The notes beneath the pieces were generated by a model. That model had not been told where the DNA came from. It worked only from the letters and a program-made list of their open reading frames with translations, and did not search any database. From Asterias amurensis (taxonomy: Eukaryota > Echinodermata > Asteroidea > Forcipulatida > Asteriidae), in assembly GCF_032118995.1 (NCBI RefSeq), contig NC_092648.1, forward strand, positions 21,480,450 through 21,544,449: a stretch of 64,000 nt of DNA, read 5' to 3'. Position numbers and translations under genes: made by a program. This document shows positions 40,151 through 53,720 of the stretch, in pieces (positions within the stretch are counted from its first letter, which is position 1; every line of letters begins with the position of its first letter).

Positions 40151-40169
40151 TTCAGGCCTGCAGTTCTCT

Positions 40170-43100
40170 TCATGTAGTTTTATTGCCAGTAAGATTCTTG
40201 ATGAGAGCCGAGGCAGGGGCCATTAGAGCCTTCCTTGATAACCTCATCTTGCCACTGACGGGGTCTCGACCAAAATATTTGACGGAGATCTCCTGGCCGA
40301 CTTCAAAGCCCAACGCACTTGGGTGGTTGACCTGAAAGAGAAACAAATTCAGACTTGGGTTTTACAATCTGATTGTTGTCTTTGTACTTATTACTGTAAT
40401 TATGTTTGGATGGAACAATAAGCCTCCAGCCAAAGTTCATGCAAGTTGGGTAAAAGAACCCAGAGTCCACTTTTGTTAACTAGGGAAACTAAAGCAAAAA
40501 CATAAAGCCTAATTCTATGCATTATTAAAAGTTAAATCAAATGAAGATTGAACACTTCTGTTTAATTAAAAATATTCAACTTACCTTCCGTTGGTCGAGT
40601 TGTGAGTTATGCAGCAGTGTAGGTTGCATTGTGGGATACAGTTTGACCATCACACCAGCCTCTCTGCATGAAAGAACAATTTTAAGAAGTCAACAGTGAT
40701 CAAAACAAATGGATGACAAATCAATTTGAACATGTCATGAAATCTCCACTGATCTTATCAAATTTGTTGTTCACTGGATGAATATTCCACCTTTTTACAT
40801 GCATGATCTTCGGTCCTTGGAAATAAAAATAGGACAATTTTATCAAGTACAAGGGCCGTCCTGACTTTTCGGGACTTATTAATAAAACTTTATATTTTTC
40901 CAAGGGCAAACAAATCGGAGAACAGACTTAAGTAGGAAGAACATCTTGCCTGTTTTTAACACTAGGTTAGATCTCTTACAGTTGTTCCCTTATCCGATCC
41001 ACGCTTAATCATAACCATCTCATGCACATTAAACCCTTCCTTTCAGCATAGTGTTGGAATGCTGTTGCAATCCAGACTGAAACAGGTCAACTATTCTTAC
41101 CTAACTTCCATGATTGTTGCCACATATATAGCTCCAAATGCAAGGTCTGGCTCCCTCTGTTGGAAAAGAAATAACGTCAGTCCCAAGTAAATGTTCATTT
41201 ATCTCAAGTCAGTGTCTTGTTGGGAGACACTGCTCTAGAATGCAAAGGTCGTGGGTTGAATCCCACCCGAGTAATATGCCTGTAATTTTGTTCACAGAGC
41301 TCGCAAAAGTACTGAGAATACAGTGCTAACACACATCGGTGTATAAGGGTAAACCAAAATTAATATTCTTTATCCTTGATGCAAATTTCCATCTATTATA
41401 CATGAGGATTAAAGCGTCCCAAACTCTCATACATGAGGATCATGCTGCTGATCATCATCATGCCAGAAAAACAAGTCATTTTTATAATGTCGATTAATAC
41501 AGAATCTTACGTCCTCTTCCAACAACTCTTCAATGATTTCTTTAGCCTCTTCCATGGCGTTTGGCGTTGGTGCAAAGATGGAGAAATGATTCTCATCCAA
41601 CTGGGAGATTGTTACCCCTGGTAGAAATAACAAACGATAAGAAAAACATATGTTACACAGTTTTGGTACCTTTTGTACATGTAGGTCAAGTTTTTGGCCA
41701 TGACATGAATACTTACATAATAAAATTTACCTTACATAATAAAATTTTAGAAGTTTCAGCTTCATAGGTCATCAAGTTTTTTCGAAGAAAGAGTGAAAAT
41801 CACAGAGAAATGTACAGAAATATTTTAGTCAATACAACTAGTTACCAGAAATATAATTCTCAGTGTAGATACCCAGCCTTTTTTTGTTTAAGAAAAAGAA
41901 CCATGCTTGTTTTCTTACCCGTTTCTGCCCGTATTTTCTTCAGGTTGTATCCCCCTGGTCCAACAAACTTTGACCTTCTCGGGATGGGTACTTCAAGGTT
42001 TTCTGTGTGTACCAATGAAACATAAAGAACCTAACAAATCAGTTTCATGACTTCCGTTGTAGACTTCTATTTACCAAGTTAGTTTTATTTATAATTTTTT
42101 GTATAAGGCCTGAAGGCCACTTGGGCTACAATCAACTATTTGTTTCAGAGGGGCAGTTACCACCTACTCCTGGGGCTGAAACAGGGTTACCCCCCTTTAC
42201 AGTCCATATACGGATGTAGTCTTGGGTACCATCCATCAGATGCATATCATCCAGCAGAAAGCACCACCTCCCCAACTTAAACTCTTGCATTAGCAGAAGT
42301 TGAACTGTACACTTCTTTCAGTGATTTGGGATTCTGTGGAATCTCAATTTCATGCAGCTGATTCTGAGAGGGTATTGCTTAACAATTTTCTGCTCGGCGG
42401 AAATTTAGCAGGCAACCACAAAGACGGTATAATATGGTTCCCCACTGAAGCCCCATTTTTAAAATTAATTTAAAATTAATTTTTTATTTTCCAGCATTGA
42501 TAAATGTGCTTTTATAACCTGATTAATTATAATCTTAATTATAATCAATACACAAAGCATTCAATTAACATGGCCGTAGCGTAAAGATAATTTACAGAAC
42601 TGAAATATTTTACCTGTGACTGGGCTATTGTCCTTGTGTCCATCTCGTGGTTTGGCCAAGGCAGTTGCCATAATGTTCAAAATCTCACTCTTGCCTGCCG
42701 TTGCGTGCTGAATAGCTTCATGTATGATCTTCATTGAAACTGGCAACTTCAGATCAGTCTGTTTAGGAAAAGACAAGACAGAACAAAAAAAATTTGTATT
42801 CATATTCTCATATTCATTATCAGTTTTAAGTTAATAACCACACAGAAATATGACTGTTACGAAAACAGTCTGACCAGTCTGTCTGACCATTTGAATGATA
42901 GAATGATTTTGAATGATAGATAAGCAATGCCAGCCTGCATTATGGTATAGTGTAGTAGGAATGCATCTACACAGTACACAGCCAACCCTCCTACTGTCTG
43001 ACCATTTAATGCCATCCACTGTGGCTTTGAATGAAAGATAAAAATTACCAGCCTGAAATATGATAGAGTGTGGTGAATGCATCTACACAGTACACAGTCA

Positions 43101-46100
43101 ACCCTCCTACTGTCTGACCCAGTGAGCACTATGAGCATTATTGAATGATGGATTTGGGTGTTACATGTATATAAGAAGGCACTATTATTTCTAATGATGA
43201 GAGACAATACACACTTACCTGTAGTGCTGTTATTCCTTTCTTAGTACCTGACATTTTGAAGTCCATGTCACCCATGTAGTCCTCGATACCCTATCAAATC
43301 AAAATCAAATCATGTGATTTCAGCATTTCTACTCCTGAGCACGTTTTCATAGACGCGCTTAAAGGCAGTGGACACTATTGGTAATTACTCAAAATAATTA
43401 TCATCATAACACCTTTCTTGATAACGAGTAATGAGGAGAGGTTGATAGTATAAAACATTGTGAGAAACAGCTCCCTCTGAAGTGATGTAGTTTTTGAGAA
43501 AGAAATAATTTTCCACGAATTTGATTTCGAGACCTCAAGTTTAGAATTTGAGGTCTCAAAATCAAGCATCCGAAAGCACACAACTTCGTGTGACAAGGGT
43601 GTTTTTTTCTTTCATTATTATCTCGCAAATTCGGCGACCGATTGAGCTCAAATTTTCACAGGTTTGTTATTTTATGCATATGTTGAGATACACGAACTGT
43701 GAAGACTAGTCTTTGACAATTACCAATAGTGTCCACTGTAAGCACAAAAAGTAGCTCAGCACAACAAAATTATGCTATAAAAATGTCAAAATAGATTAGT
43801 TGCATATGACGTCGCAAGCTTGAAATAGCGCCCTCACTGAGGTCTATGAAGACCTATCAATGGCTTAGAGTTGAGAATGGCCCATACATACGTGCACGTT
43901 TCCATTGTTTGACCTCAGAAAAAGGGGCAAATACAAGGTAATTTAGATAAAAGACAGAAGCTCCTCGTCCCAAAATATGAACTTACCAGGAGGTCTGTCA
44001 ATAACCTGTAGTCAGTGATGTTATGTGAATCACCAGGTTCAGTTGCAGTCATTAAACCAATGGCTACTCCAGCTACTGCATTGCTAATTGGTACCCCTTC
44101 AAGAAAAAATACATGATTATCATTGATTTGAAAAATAATGGTTTCTTCAAATAATCAAACGGTTTTAGTGGAAAATACAAATGAAGGAAAACAGAAAGGA
44201 GAATAACTTGTTACCTGCATCCATTAGAGCTAAGCTGCCTCCACATGCTGAGGCCATAGATGAAGACCCTGCAAAACAAAGCAAAACAAAAATAGTTAAA
44301 ACAGTCTTATAGATACCAACTACAAATTCATGAGAAACTGGTATTTTTAATAATTATGACAATAGTAAATAGTTTGTATACAGCGCTTTTTCACATTCGA
44401 TGAGTGTCTACAAATTTCAACAGGTATGAAGAGCTATGCTTAAAACCTATTTAATCAAAACAGCACCTTGTAATGGTGATATGGCGCAATCTACTGCCAA
44501 CCATGCCGGAAACACAGGGGCAAATCCCTTCTCTTAGCAAGTGTACTAGGTTCTCTTACATTTCATTGCACAATATACAGAACTTGCGAAGGACAAAACA
44601 AGGTTAAGTACGTTGCTCAAGGTCACAAGTGCCATGACCGAAACCTAAACCCACACTCTGGCAAAATTTGACATGTTCTCCAAGATACAAGTTCTGAGTT
44701 TCTATTTTTTAAAAGCATTTGTGCAGAGTCCTACTCAGATATGGCCTCAGAGTCACATCTAATGAATCACATGCAGTGCACTGCAAACCAAAATCCCCAA
44801 CAATCTTCCACCATGCACAATCTCACATCTCTCCATCACTAAAACTCATTTAAGGAAATAAAAAAGCAGTTTTATTTGTTCTGCGCACATTCTTATAAGA
44901 TATTCAAAAGCAGTCTTGTGATTTGTACTGAGGATCATCTTACCATTTGATTCCAAAACTTCACTGGTGAGCCGTATTGTGAATGGAAAGTCACTGGGTA
45001 TCACCGGTTTCAGAGACTTCTCTGCCAGGTTACCTGGAAAATGTGCGAAAATTTTCATTCATTTCACATAATAATTTGACCCTAGGAAATGTTTTAGGTA
45101 TATACCCTAGATGTCAAGTTACAGACAAACAAACTCTTCAAAGGTCGAAAGCTAGTGTCCAAAATGGTGGCCATGGCAACAGCTACAAAATTAAAACAAA
45201 AGAGATGTTAATCATTCTCCCTGGATAGCATATGTGCCCAATTTCATGGAGCTACTTAAGCACAAAAAGGAGCTAAAAAAGCACAACAAAATTATGCTTA
45301 CCAGCAGACTAAGGTTACCAGCCAAACTACAATGTAACATGAACAATTTGTGACTGATATCCTGTTCATTTCTGCTAAGCAGAAAATTATTGAGCAATAT
45401 TTGTTGCTTAAGCAGCTCTATGAAATTGAGCCCAGGGGCTAACACTTTTTACTGTCCACTTCGTTAAACCATTTAGTCAGTTTGGATATGGTTTTCAAAG
45501 TCTTTTTTTTGCGATTACACGGTTACAACTGATGAAGTGTCCCAACTCTACCGCGTAAAGGTCTAGTGTGCACTATCTAATGGTACCATTTGAATATTTC
45601 CTCCTTATATTCCATTGGTTTTCCTAGGGGTAAAAACTCACTCCTTACCATGCCCAAGTTCCCTCCTTCCAGCCATCAATCTTCCAGTCTCATTGGTTGC
45701 ATATGGCGGAAACTGCCAATTAAAAATACAAATAAATATCGTAAACAACGGTCAAAGAGCTTTCATTCATAAATATTATTTGTTACATCTGAATTTTCAC
45801 TGAACAAAGTGGCATGGACCTTTCTCCTTTTGAAGTACAATCATTATGTCACCAATCACATGTATGAATTTATTTATTACACATCCAGTAGCACAATTAG
45901 CACCAACATCAATTTGTCTCACCTGTTTTTACAAGTCAAATTTGTTACACTTGAACGATACACTTGAAAATAAACTCACCTCATAATGTAACATGAAATT
46001 CTTGTCTTTCACTCCACTGTCAAAAACAAAAACATTATAAAATCAAATAATTTTCGGGGGGAAAACCACAAAAACGATTTTCAGGTTGATCAGGTTGCTT

Positions 46101-49100
46101 CCTTAGAGATTGGCAATGAATGTGCTTTTCCAAAGCAGGCAACATTAAAAACATCCAGTCAAAATATAATAAAACGTTTTTCTGTATTTGCATCGCTTAA
46201 GAGATCCTTTATTTTCTTCTTTTTTGTTACAAAATTAATCAATATAAAATGATGCTTGGCGATCTTAGATGTTGTCTTTGTACCACAAAACTCAAATCTA
46301 TTCTCAAAACTTATCTTGTGCCACAGGTTTTAGTTGGGATGATTATCAAGTTGGGACGGAACACCTGTGTGTCTTTCATTTGTTTTGGGGTTTACTGCAG
46401 CTTAACCACCCAGCAGGATGGATATGTGCGCATTACAAGTCTGTACCATTATTTGTATTACTGTTATGACTACGTACCCTGCCATCTCCATGATTGGATC
46501 TGTTCTAAGAGCAGATTCAATAGAGTCAAACGTCACTGTACAAAGGCACTAGGAATAAAAAGGACATTAATATGCAGAAATCATTATGAAAAACAAATGT
46601 TTTTGCATTTAATATTCCTTACAATAAGAAAAAGGACAAATTCAAACTTTTTGACACTGACGTCACAAACTGACACATAGTGTACCTGTATAAACCATTT
46701 TTCCTTTTCATGCAGTATTTTTCTGACATGTTTATACAATACTCGTCAAGCAAAACAATTTCCAAAATTTCTTCATGATAATTATGTATAATAAGCTTTA
46801 CAGTAAAATGAGTTTTTCCAAAGACTGTGCAAGTCTTGCACAAATTCAAACATTGGGACTCAATAAAGTGTGCAAGTTTGTTTTCTTATGTGGGACCAAA
46901 GTAGTCCCAAAATTATTCCAATATGCGTGAGTCCTGCACAGTCTATTATAACATTTCAATCACAAAAATATTGCAACGCAATCATCAATCCTATAAAATA
47001 AAATAAAATAGGTGTAATCTCATTGATCCTTACCTGCGTTTGACCTCTTTGAAACAGCGCTGACCCATGAAGAGGTTTAAATAGATTGACTTCACATCTA
47101 ATATCTCTCAGCTGCTTTAAATCTCGTCCGTCACACCTTCAAAGGAACATAGTGTAGCTTTTAAAAACATGGTGTATAATTTAGAAATCAAATAATTTAG
47201 AAATCCTATAGAGGACACTTGGTTCCATTGCCGGAATCCTTCAATAATTGCTCACCTTCTGTCTTGCTCTAGTATGAGACTCCTGAATACTTCTTTGGCA
47301 ACAGTGTTGAATGCTTCATTGATAAAAAATGACTCTTCAGATGGAAATAATTCTGAAAAAGGGAAAAAGAATTATTAAAACATAAACATCCATGTAAATT
47401 TATTTTTGAAAATTTAACTAAGGTGTAGTTTTTTAAAGAATAAATCAAACTGACTCCCAACGTAGCACAAGCAAAATTTATAATGTGATAATGTCAGGTG
47501 AATCGGGTCTCTCCATCTTTTTTACCTTGTATTTGTTCAATAAATTCATCTCGGACAGCTGAAGAAGCCTGATCCCTGGAAAACTGAATAAGGAACAAAG
47601 GAAGTTCAGTTCTGATTTTCAAGTCAAAATACCCACCTTCACCCTAACCCTACATAATATGTTTTTCAACTATCATGTATCAATCATAATCAAGTAGCAT
47701 TATACAAAAACCTGTGCACCAAATTTATTTATTATCTCATGCTACTGTGTTACTTGGGTAATTTCAACATATGTGTTTTTTTTTTGATGAGGTACAGCAT
47801 TGAAATAAATGTTACTGAATTGAATTGAATTGAATATTCTTCATCCCCGATGCAAATTTACTTTAATTCAAAAAGACGTTAAAGTTGCATCAGAGATAAC
47901 ATCTATCAAACTACAAGTACTTTAAAAAAATAAAAAATAAAAAATAAATAAAAAAAGTTGTTATAACCGACTCTACATGAGGAGCAAAAAGAAGGAAAAC
48001 CCAAATAGGACAGGTTTTGACTGACCTTATTTAAATTGTTGGTTTTATTTATTTTTATTTAGATGCTTATTAATGGAGGGCAAACACAGCAGGGAACAAC
48101 ATATGACACTGGTATTGGTAATGAAGTTGTTATCATTGTATTACTGTATTATAGATTTAATAATTCAGACGTTATTGAGGTTTTTATATAACATTCCATC
48201 TTTACCTTATCGTGTGTTACATCTGTATAAACTTCATAATATCTATCTCTTGTTAATCTGAAGGAGACAAAATACATAATAAAAAGACATTTACAAATTG
48301 ATATATTGAATTAGGGAATAACAGTGTTCGGACTTCACTGTGGTAATTACCGGGTTGGTGGCTGGCGCTGTTAACGAACCGAGCCGAAGCAGGGTCCGTT
48401 ACCAGCGCCAGTCACCAACCAAGGTCATTACATTGCAGTGAAGACCGGGTTCGAACACTGTTATTCCCATTAATAAATACCTTTTTAACAAAATAAACGG
48501 CTAAAATTTTCAAATTTTTTAACTTTTCTCTCGGCGATACTTCTAGACATGTTCAGGGGTTTATATTGTTGGGAATTTTGTTTAACTTTTGTTTATTATG
48601 CAAGTTGCCAGCCACACAAGGCCTGAAGGTCACTTCAAGGTGTGGGCTACAAATCAACTATTTTTCAAGGGGCTGTTGCCACCTACTCCTAGGGCTGAAA
48701 CAGGGTTACCCCTTTACAGTCGGCTTGGGTATCATCCATCAGAAGCCTGGCAGAAAGGACTTCAAAATAATCATGGTTAAGTGTCTTGCTTAAGGACATA
48801 AGTGTCACAACCGGTACAATTGATTGCAGAACCTTAGATTGAGGGTTTGATGATGTTTTCTGAGACAAAAAGAACTGAACCTCACCTACTGACAGCCTCG
48901 ACCACTTCCTCTGAGGGCACAAAGAGTTTCTCAGGAACTCTCTTGTCCTTGCCAGACCTCTTGGCTAGTTTCTCTATCTGCTGAATTATGACCTGGGTTT
49001 CCTTTAAGCCAGCTCGGATGGCCTTCACAAAGTCATTCTGTAAGATGTTGTCTGCTGAAGCTTCCAGCATGACTGTGTAAAGAAATAAAAATATTAAAAG

Positions 49101-52100
49101 CCTTCGACAAGGACTCTGCTAGGGTCAGGTCATTAACTATTTTTTGCAAGTAAAAATATGTTTAGGTTTAATGAGGCATTTATTGTGCAGATGTGCAACT
49201 TTGGGCTGCATTTTGTAACCACTTCACCTCAGATGATGTCTTTATCGGATTTGCCAAAATCTTTTGCTGACAGCCTGTTTTTGTTGGAAAGCAGAATTAT
49301 TCTGTACATAGCATGCCCTGCATGGAGCTGCTTAAGAGCAAACATTTGTTCAGCACAAAACAATTCTGCTTACCAGAATAAGAATATCTGCCAAGGTACC
49401 AATATTGCCTGGTTTCCTGCTTAGTTTTATAATAAAATTCTTAGCAAATTCCTCTGCTTAAGCGGATCTATGAAATTTGGGCTGTGGTTCTTGAAAGCTA
49501 TTAAAGCTTACCTATGCTGCTCTTTCTTGCACCAGCAAGCACCAAGTTAAGACGACTCTTACTCAGCTGCAACCTTGTGGGATTAATGATGACGTCATCG
49601 TTTACGAGGCCAACCCTAACTGCACCCACTGGACCATTCCATGGGATGTCAGACAGGGCTAGGGCTGTGGAGGCTGCAGGGATAAGGGGAACATTGTATG
49701 GGGACGTATCACTCATTTTTGGCCCTTTGGTTTGTGTTTGTATTTTTTACCTGTGTTCATATTTGTGTCATTGTCAAGTGACACTTTCAGCTACTGCTGC
49801 TGGTCATTTTATCTGTGACTACTAATACAAAATATAAGGCAATACGAAGAAAACAAAAATTCTTATATAGCACATATCACCATGAGATCGCTATGCACCG
49901 TAAAGGGAAAATCAACTATTGCACAAAGTAAACAGATGTGTTTTCATCCAGGTTCCAAATTGTTCCGACATTTGCCAATCTAGAGCAGATGTCTTACCAA
50001 CTAGACCACTGAGAATGCTCAGTAGCTAGAGGCGATGCGAATCCTGTATTTTGGCAGCGGGTACCACAATGATTTAAGCGATGTTAAATTTGTATCGATG
50101 CTCAATAACGCTTAGCCATGACATCCTTTATTGTTCATACCGTACTTACCAGCATTTATACAGACCACATCAGAATCATGAGCTCCGTCCACAGCAAGAA
50201 GATTACATACAATCTGTAATTAAAAGAACAAATTATTGATTTGACACACAGACATCATTGGGATTGGTGTCCAACTCAGGTTTATTTACTTATGTTTTGC
50301 TCAGCAAACAAATATGCTAATCAACAATTTCTGCTTAACAACTTTCTGAAATTGGCACTGAACTGAACAAATATTACCAACCTGCGTTTCGTAGAAATAA
50401 CCCTTCGGAAACAGCGGCCTGATTGACCTATCTGTAAATACATCAAAAGAGAATAAGGAAGCATAAATTTCAATTTAACAATGCTGCATCATTATACATG
50501 TTTAGTTGTGTTGTGTTATCATTTAGCCTTCAAGAAAGATTCTGATAGAGTCAAAATGTCAGGCTTTTAAAAAATGTGTTAAACATTACCAGTTACCACT
50601 CGTCCTTTTGATTGGTACACATTTTTCAATACCGTTTTCTAAAATGAATAATAATGAGTATGAACCCCCCCCCCCCATCCCCAACCTCCCTTCCATCATT
50701 TAAATTTTAAGCTTGTGCATGGAAACTATTAACTGAGTGGGCTCACATTAATAGAGTTGCCCCAGTCTCATTTATTTGGATTTGTGTTCACTCTCGACAG
50801 GTTCGTAGTGTGACTTTGTACTGCTCAACAAATTATTGTCTGACAAACAAGGTTTTATTTTAAAGATTGGTTGTTCTACATCACCGACCAATCATTCTGC
50901 TTGTAAGAATCTCCAGGTTACTGTTTCCCATCTCTCGTCTTAGGTGATTGGTTGGAATTCTACCAGCAGCTGCAGCCTTTTGTCTGTAATCAACCTGATG
51001 AGGGTAGGTGCATACATTAAAGCAGCTGTTACAATGAGATTTAAATATTTTGGTCTCTTTTAAAATTACGTTTTTAATTGTTTTTTTTTTACAAGTTCCA
51101 AAACAAGGCTTAAAGCTATTCTTATTTCTACAATAAAGACGGTTTAAAAACATACTAGATTGTTGGGTGGACTTGCTTCTTGAAAAGCTAAACCTAAAAC
51201 TATTTTCTCCCAAAGGGTTTTGACTTTTGATTTGTTTTTGTGAAAGAATGTTTTAACATTCTAGTTCTCTGAAATATTTTGACAAATTTGTCTGTTCCAT
51301 GGTTCTGAAGAAAACAAATGATGAAAAATAGTTTCTTCATCGTCCACTTACTGTTAATGGAAGGAAGTTTGTTGCTGTAGGCTTCTTCCTTCCAACAGCT
51401 GTCACAAGAACTGATGTATCACCCAACTTGAATGAAAAAAACAAAAGCAAAATGAAAATCTGAATGAAGGTTACACTTTGATATAGAACAACTCCCTTTT
51501 AATTACGACATTTTTTCGTTTTCTGAGCAACAAGTGTCTTTTAAACATGTTGACCCTATTGGAAAAACATTTATTGCCCCCTAAAAATGTGTGTGATAAT
51601 TCCAATAGGATGCTTTGTCAAATAATTCAAACTCAGATCCAGAACATTCAAGATATTTGAAAGAGAACAACTTTGATCCAAGCACTCTTCTAATTACAAT
51701 TAGCACATATCAGGCCTCAAGTTACACAATTTTTAGAGCAAGCCAAAATTTGGGAGGAATCAAGTCCACTGGGTAGGGCACCAATGCAAAACAAGTTGTT
51801 TTTTGTATCATTTGCAAAATTTGAACCAAGGAAAAAAGTTCCCAAAAAGTAGCCAGCGGCAAGGAAACCCAGTAGGTGAAATCGCCAGCATCCGGGGCTT
51901 CTGTACAACACTGAAAATGTTTGTAAATATTTAACTTCTACTAAAAAGAGGCATGAGGGCACACAAGAATAAAGGACACAGCAATAATGGCTGTAAAGAA
52001 GGTAATCTTCTTAGGGCACAAGGGCATCAACTGCACTGACCGCTGGTTATTTGAGGCTTGGTACTGTAAAACCAGTCAAATGCAAGTATTAATTATAAAC

Positions 52101-53185
52101 AAGTCATATATAAAGTGTGTACCTGAGCAACTGCACATCCATCTGTTAATCTTGCTAACTTTCCAGTTGATAAATGAAGTGTTCTTTAACAACGAAAATG
52201 AGAAAATTATAATGTAAAAATGAAGTCAGCAAATGTTATTGTCAGGAAGCTGTTTTAGCCAATGTGGCTCAATAATTAATGTCCTTTTCGACCTCTTATT
52301 CAATATTTAATTCAAATTTGAAGTATTTATAAATGTAAAATTGTTGTAATTCAGCCTTTCTGCAGTGACTCACTGCGAGGACAGTTTTTTAATAAACCAC
52401 TCGATATGTTAGACCCAGTGACTGGGGCGCTAGATTCCTTTTTTCGAAATGTTGACAGACCGATAATGTAAAAATTTTGAAAAAGGAATCTAGCGCCCCA
52501 GTCACTGGGTCTATTCAATCATATGTCTATCTTGCTGTCTATCATCATCTGGATTTACTACAAATAAAATGTATGTATCCTCCATGGTATGATGAGGTTT
52601 GTGGAGATGATTGATAGCAGTATAAACAAAATACTTCTGCTCTGTGTTTAGTGTGAGTGCGACACTCAGTTCATGACCAGTGCTGTTCATGACAGTTCTA
52701 GCTTCTACTTCTAAATCTAATTCTATTTTTGTCTACTGTGACAGTCCTGCTTCTAACTAGGAACTTCAAGGCCCCCACCCAAATGAATGGGCCATAATAG
52801 ATTCAGTGTGGATCACTCACTCACTCACTAGCTAGATTAGGCACTGATGCACAAAGCACAAAGTCACTCCACCACACCACACTCACTCACACTCACAGCA
52901 ACTCCTCAGAATCACACACAGTACACAACGGTCATATACACAACACTGCTGCACAGACCGATGACAGACAGTGCAAATCTATCTGCGAATAAACAAAAGC
53001 GTTTACTTGTTTCCAACAATGGCTTCAACAGAATCTGTATCATCTACACTAGAAATTGGTTTCATATGCTTCCATCTCCTAACTGTACACTTTCGATAAC
53101 AGTTTTCACATCTCCAAAATAGTCTATTGATCGGTAAAACGAAAGCATTTTGAGCAAGCATGATTTTGGTCATGGAGGCTGCCAT
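40170..53185 (-). CDS. PNPT1: PNPT1, mitochondrial polynucleotide phosphorylase, 25 exons
   Basis: 3'-to-5' phosphorolytic exoribonuclease of mitochondria, involved in mitochondrial RNA turnover and processing. Exons (high to low): 53185-53007, 52183-52123, 51426-51352, 50994-50889, 50431-50382, 50213-50150, 49673-49512, 49072-48886, 48257-48206, 47583-47526, 47352-47256, 47136-47034, 46548-46478, 46016-45980, 45712-45649, 45033-44944, 44268-44215, 44096-43987, 43290-43219, 42758-42614, 42002-41919, 41617-41511, 41156-41101, 40663-40585, 40331-40170; sum 2325 nt, 774 residues (human 783), phases consistent. Residues 1-50 are Arg/Lys-rich with few acids, like a mitochondrial presequence. RNase PH domain 1 ([32 protein letters not shown]), helical linker, RNase PH domain 2 ([42 protein letters not shown] active-site block ~544-552), KH domain (GPGG 627-630) and S1 domain (~681-752) are all present. 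The gene looks intact. It is convergent with DPF. Confidence 0.96.
41211..41400 (+). mobile_element. tRNA-headed SINE, family 1
   Basis: GTCGTGGGTTGAATCCCACCCGAGTAA and the GAAAGTACTGAG/AACACACATCGGTGTAT body match 31924-32125. The A-box part of the head is damaged. PNPT1 intron between exons 23 and 22. Confidence 0.7.
42880..43120 (+). repeat. Imperfect tandem repeat, ~105-116 bp units
   Basis: CTGTCTGACCATTT...ATGCATCTACACAGTACACAG.CAACCCTCCTACTGTCTGACC recurs at 42891, 42996 and 43112. PNPT1 intron next to exon 20. Confidence 0.75.
43361..43739 (+). mobile_element. Family-A MITE copy
   Basis: AAAGGCAGTGGACACTATTGG...CCAATAGTGTCCACTG. The right end runs directly into a GTAAGCACAAAAAG fragment of the GCCCAATTTCAT family. 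PNPT1 intron 18. Confidence 0.8.
45235..45435. repeat. GCCCAATTTCAT-family element, full-length
   Basis: Begins GCCCAATTTCATGGAGCTACTTAAGCAC and ends GCTTAAGCAGCTCTATGAAATTGAGCCC; about 200 bp with complementary ends, MITE-like. PNPT1 intron 15. Confidence 0.65.
46230..46470 (+). repeat. Retroposon 3'-end fragment
   Basis: CTCAAATCTATTCTCAAAACTTATCTT... and GGATATGTGCGCATTACAAGTC..TATTATT resemble the 3' end of a LINE. The second half also occurs at 36620-36665. It abuts PNPT1 exon 13. Confidence 0.4.
48314..48468. mobile_element. 155 bp hairpin MITE
   Basis: GGGAATAACAGTGTTCG...CGAACACTGTTATTCCC, with inner arms GGTTGGTGGCTGGCGCTG/CAGCGCCAGTCACCAACC. Flanking ATTA on both sides is compatible with a 4 bp target duplication. 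PNPT1 intron 8. Confidence 0.7.
49318..49485. repeat. GCCCAATTTCAT-family element
   Basis: CATGGAGCTGCTTAAGAGCA...CTTAAGCGGATCTATGAAATTTGGGC. PNPT1 intron 7. Confidence 0.55.
49975..50105 (-). mobile_element. SINE family-1 fragment, minus strand
   Basis: The complement reads CTCAGTGGTCTAGTTGGTAAGAC followed by TCTGCTCTAGATTGGC, matching the A-box half of the 31924 head. PNPT1 intron 6. Confidence 0.5.
52411..52512. mobile_element. 102 bp perfect-arm hairpin
   Basis: 33 bp arms (AGACCCAGTGACTGGGGCGC... and its exact complement) around a ~36 bp AT-rich loop. The outer dinucleotides are TA on both sides, which would suit a TA-duplicating MITE. PNPT1 intron 1. Confidence 0.7.
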
Positions 53186-53720
53186 CTTGTTTACTTTATC
53201 CTCGTTCTACAAGTATTTGTGTGTTAACTTTGCAACAAATTTCAAAATAAATATAGTTACAAAAAGAACACTAAAAATAATCTTTTGTTAATAATATTGT
53301 TTTTATAATTTACTTATTTTTATTTTTATTTACAGATGAACTTAGATCTTTAACTGTTAAAATAAAAGCCTGTGACATCATGCATTGGACCCCCGCATTA
53401 CTGACCCAGTTTTTTGTTTCACACCGTGGCTGAATGGTGTGTGGTGTTCTCTAATTGAATGGTCGACTGCCGACTGGTCAACTTTACTTTTGATTTCCGG
53501 ATCAACGTTGCCAAACGAACTTTTGACCAATGTTTGCGTTTGTCGTCAATTTAATTAACAACCCCAACTTGGCTGTACTGAATACGATCATAGGGTGAGC
53601 TTTTTCTGCCGTATCTCATCTGTCATTGACAGTGTCAATGTCATTCATTGTCTTTCCATAGTGATGGGGGTAGCCTCCATGGAGTGACCCTCTCGCTTGG
53701 CTGGGGGCGGGGCGGCTCCA
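53186..53720 (-). promoter_or_regulatory. PNPT1 upstream/promoter region
   Basis: Sequence immediately upstream of the PNPT1 start codon, which sits in a good context (AACAAGATGG). A GC-box-like GGGGGCGGGGC lies at ~53703-53713 and the block 53400-53720 is more GC-rich than its surroundings. Possible promoter by position and composition only. A splice-donor-like string GGGTGAGC near 53595 on the plus strand could belong to an untranslated exon of a divergent gene, but nothing confirms it. Confidence 0.35.

Larger units (their letters stand above)
38404..40169. other. Convergent intergenic region between DPF and PNPT1
   Basis: Contains a poly-G run (38436-38448), a family-A MITE, the 39805-39905 repeat and a family-D repeat that reaches the PNPT1 stop codon. 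No additional gene seen; the PNPT1 3' UTR must lie here. Confidence 0.5.

Noticed and set aside
43375-43628. Recurring small ORFs with [19 protein letters not shown], also at 2775, 27849, 34014, 63218
   Set aside because: They recur because the family-A MITE recurs; the frame is not kept between copies and both strands are open.
45990-46700. Plus-strand ORF of 143 codons overlapping PNPT1 exon 13
   Set aside because: It runs antisense to a real exon and through a retroposon 3' tail; no protein family is visible.
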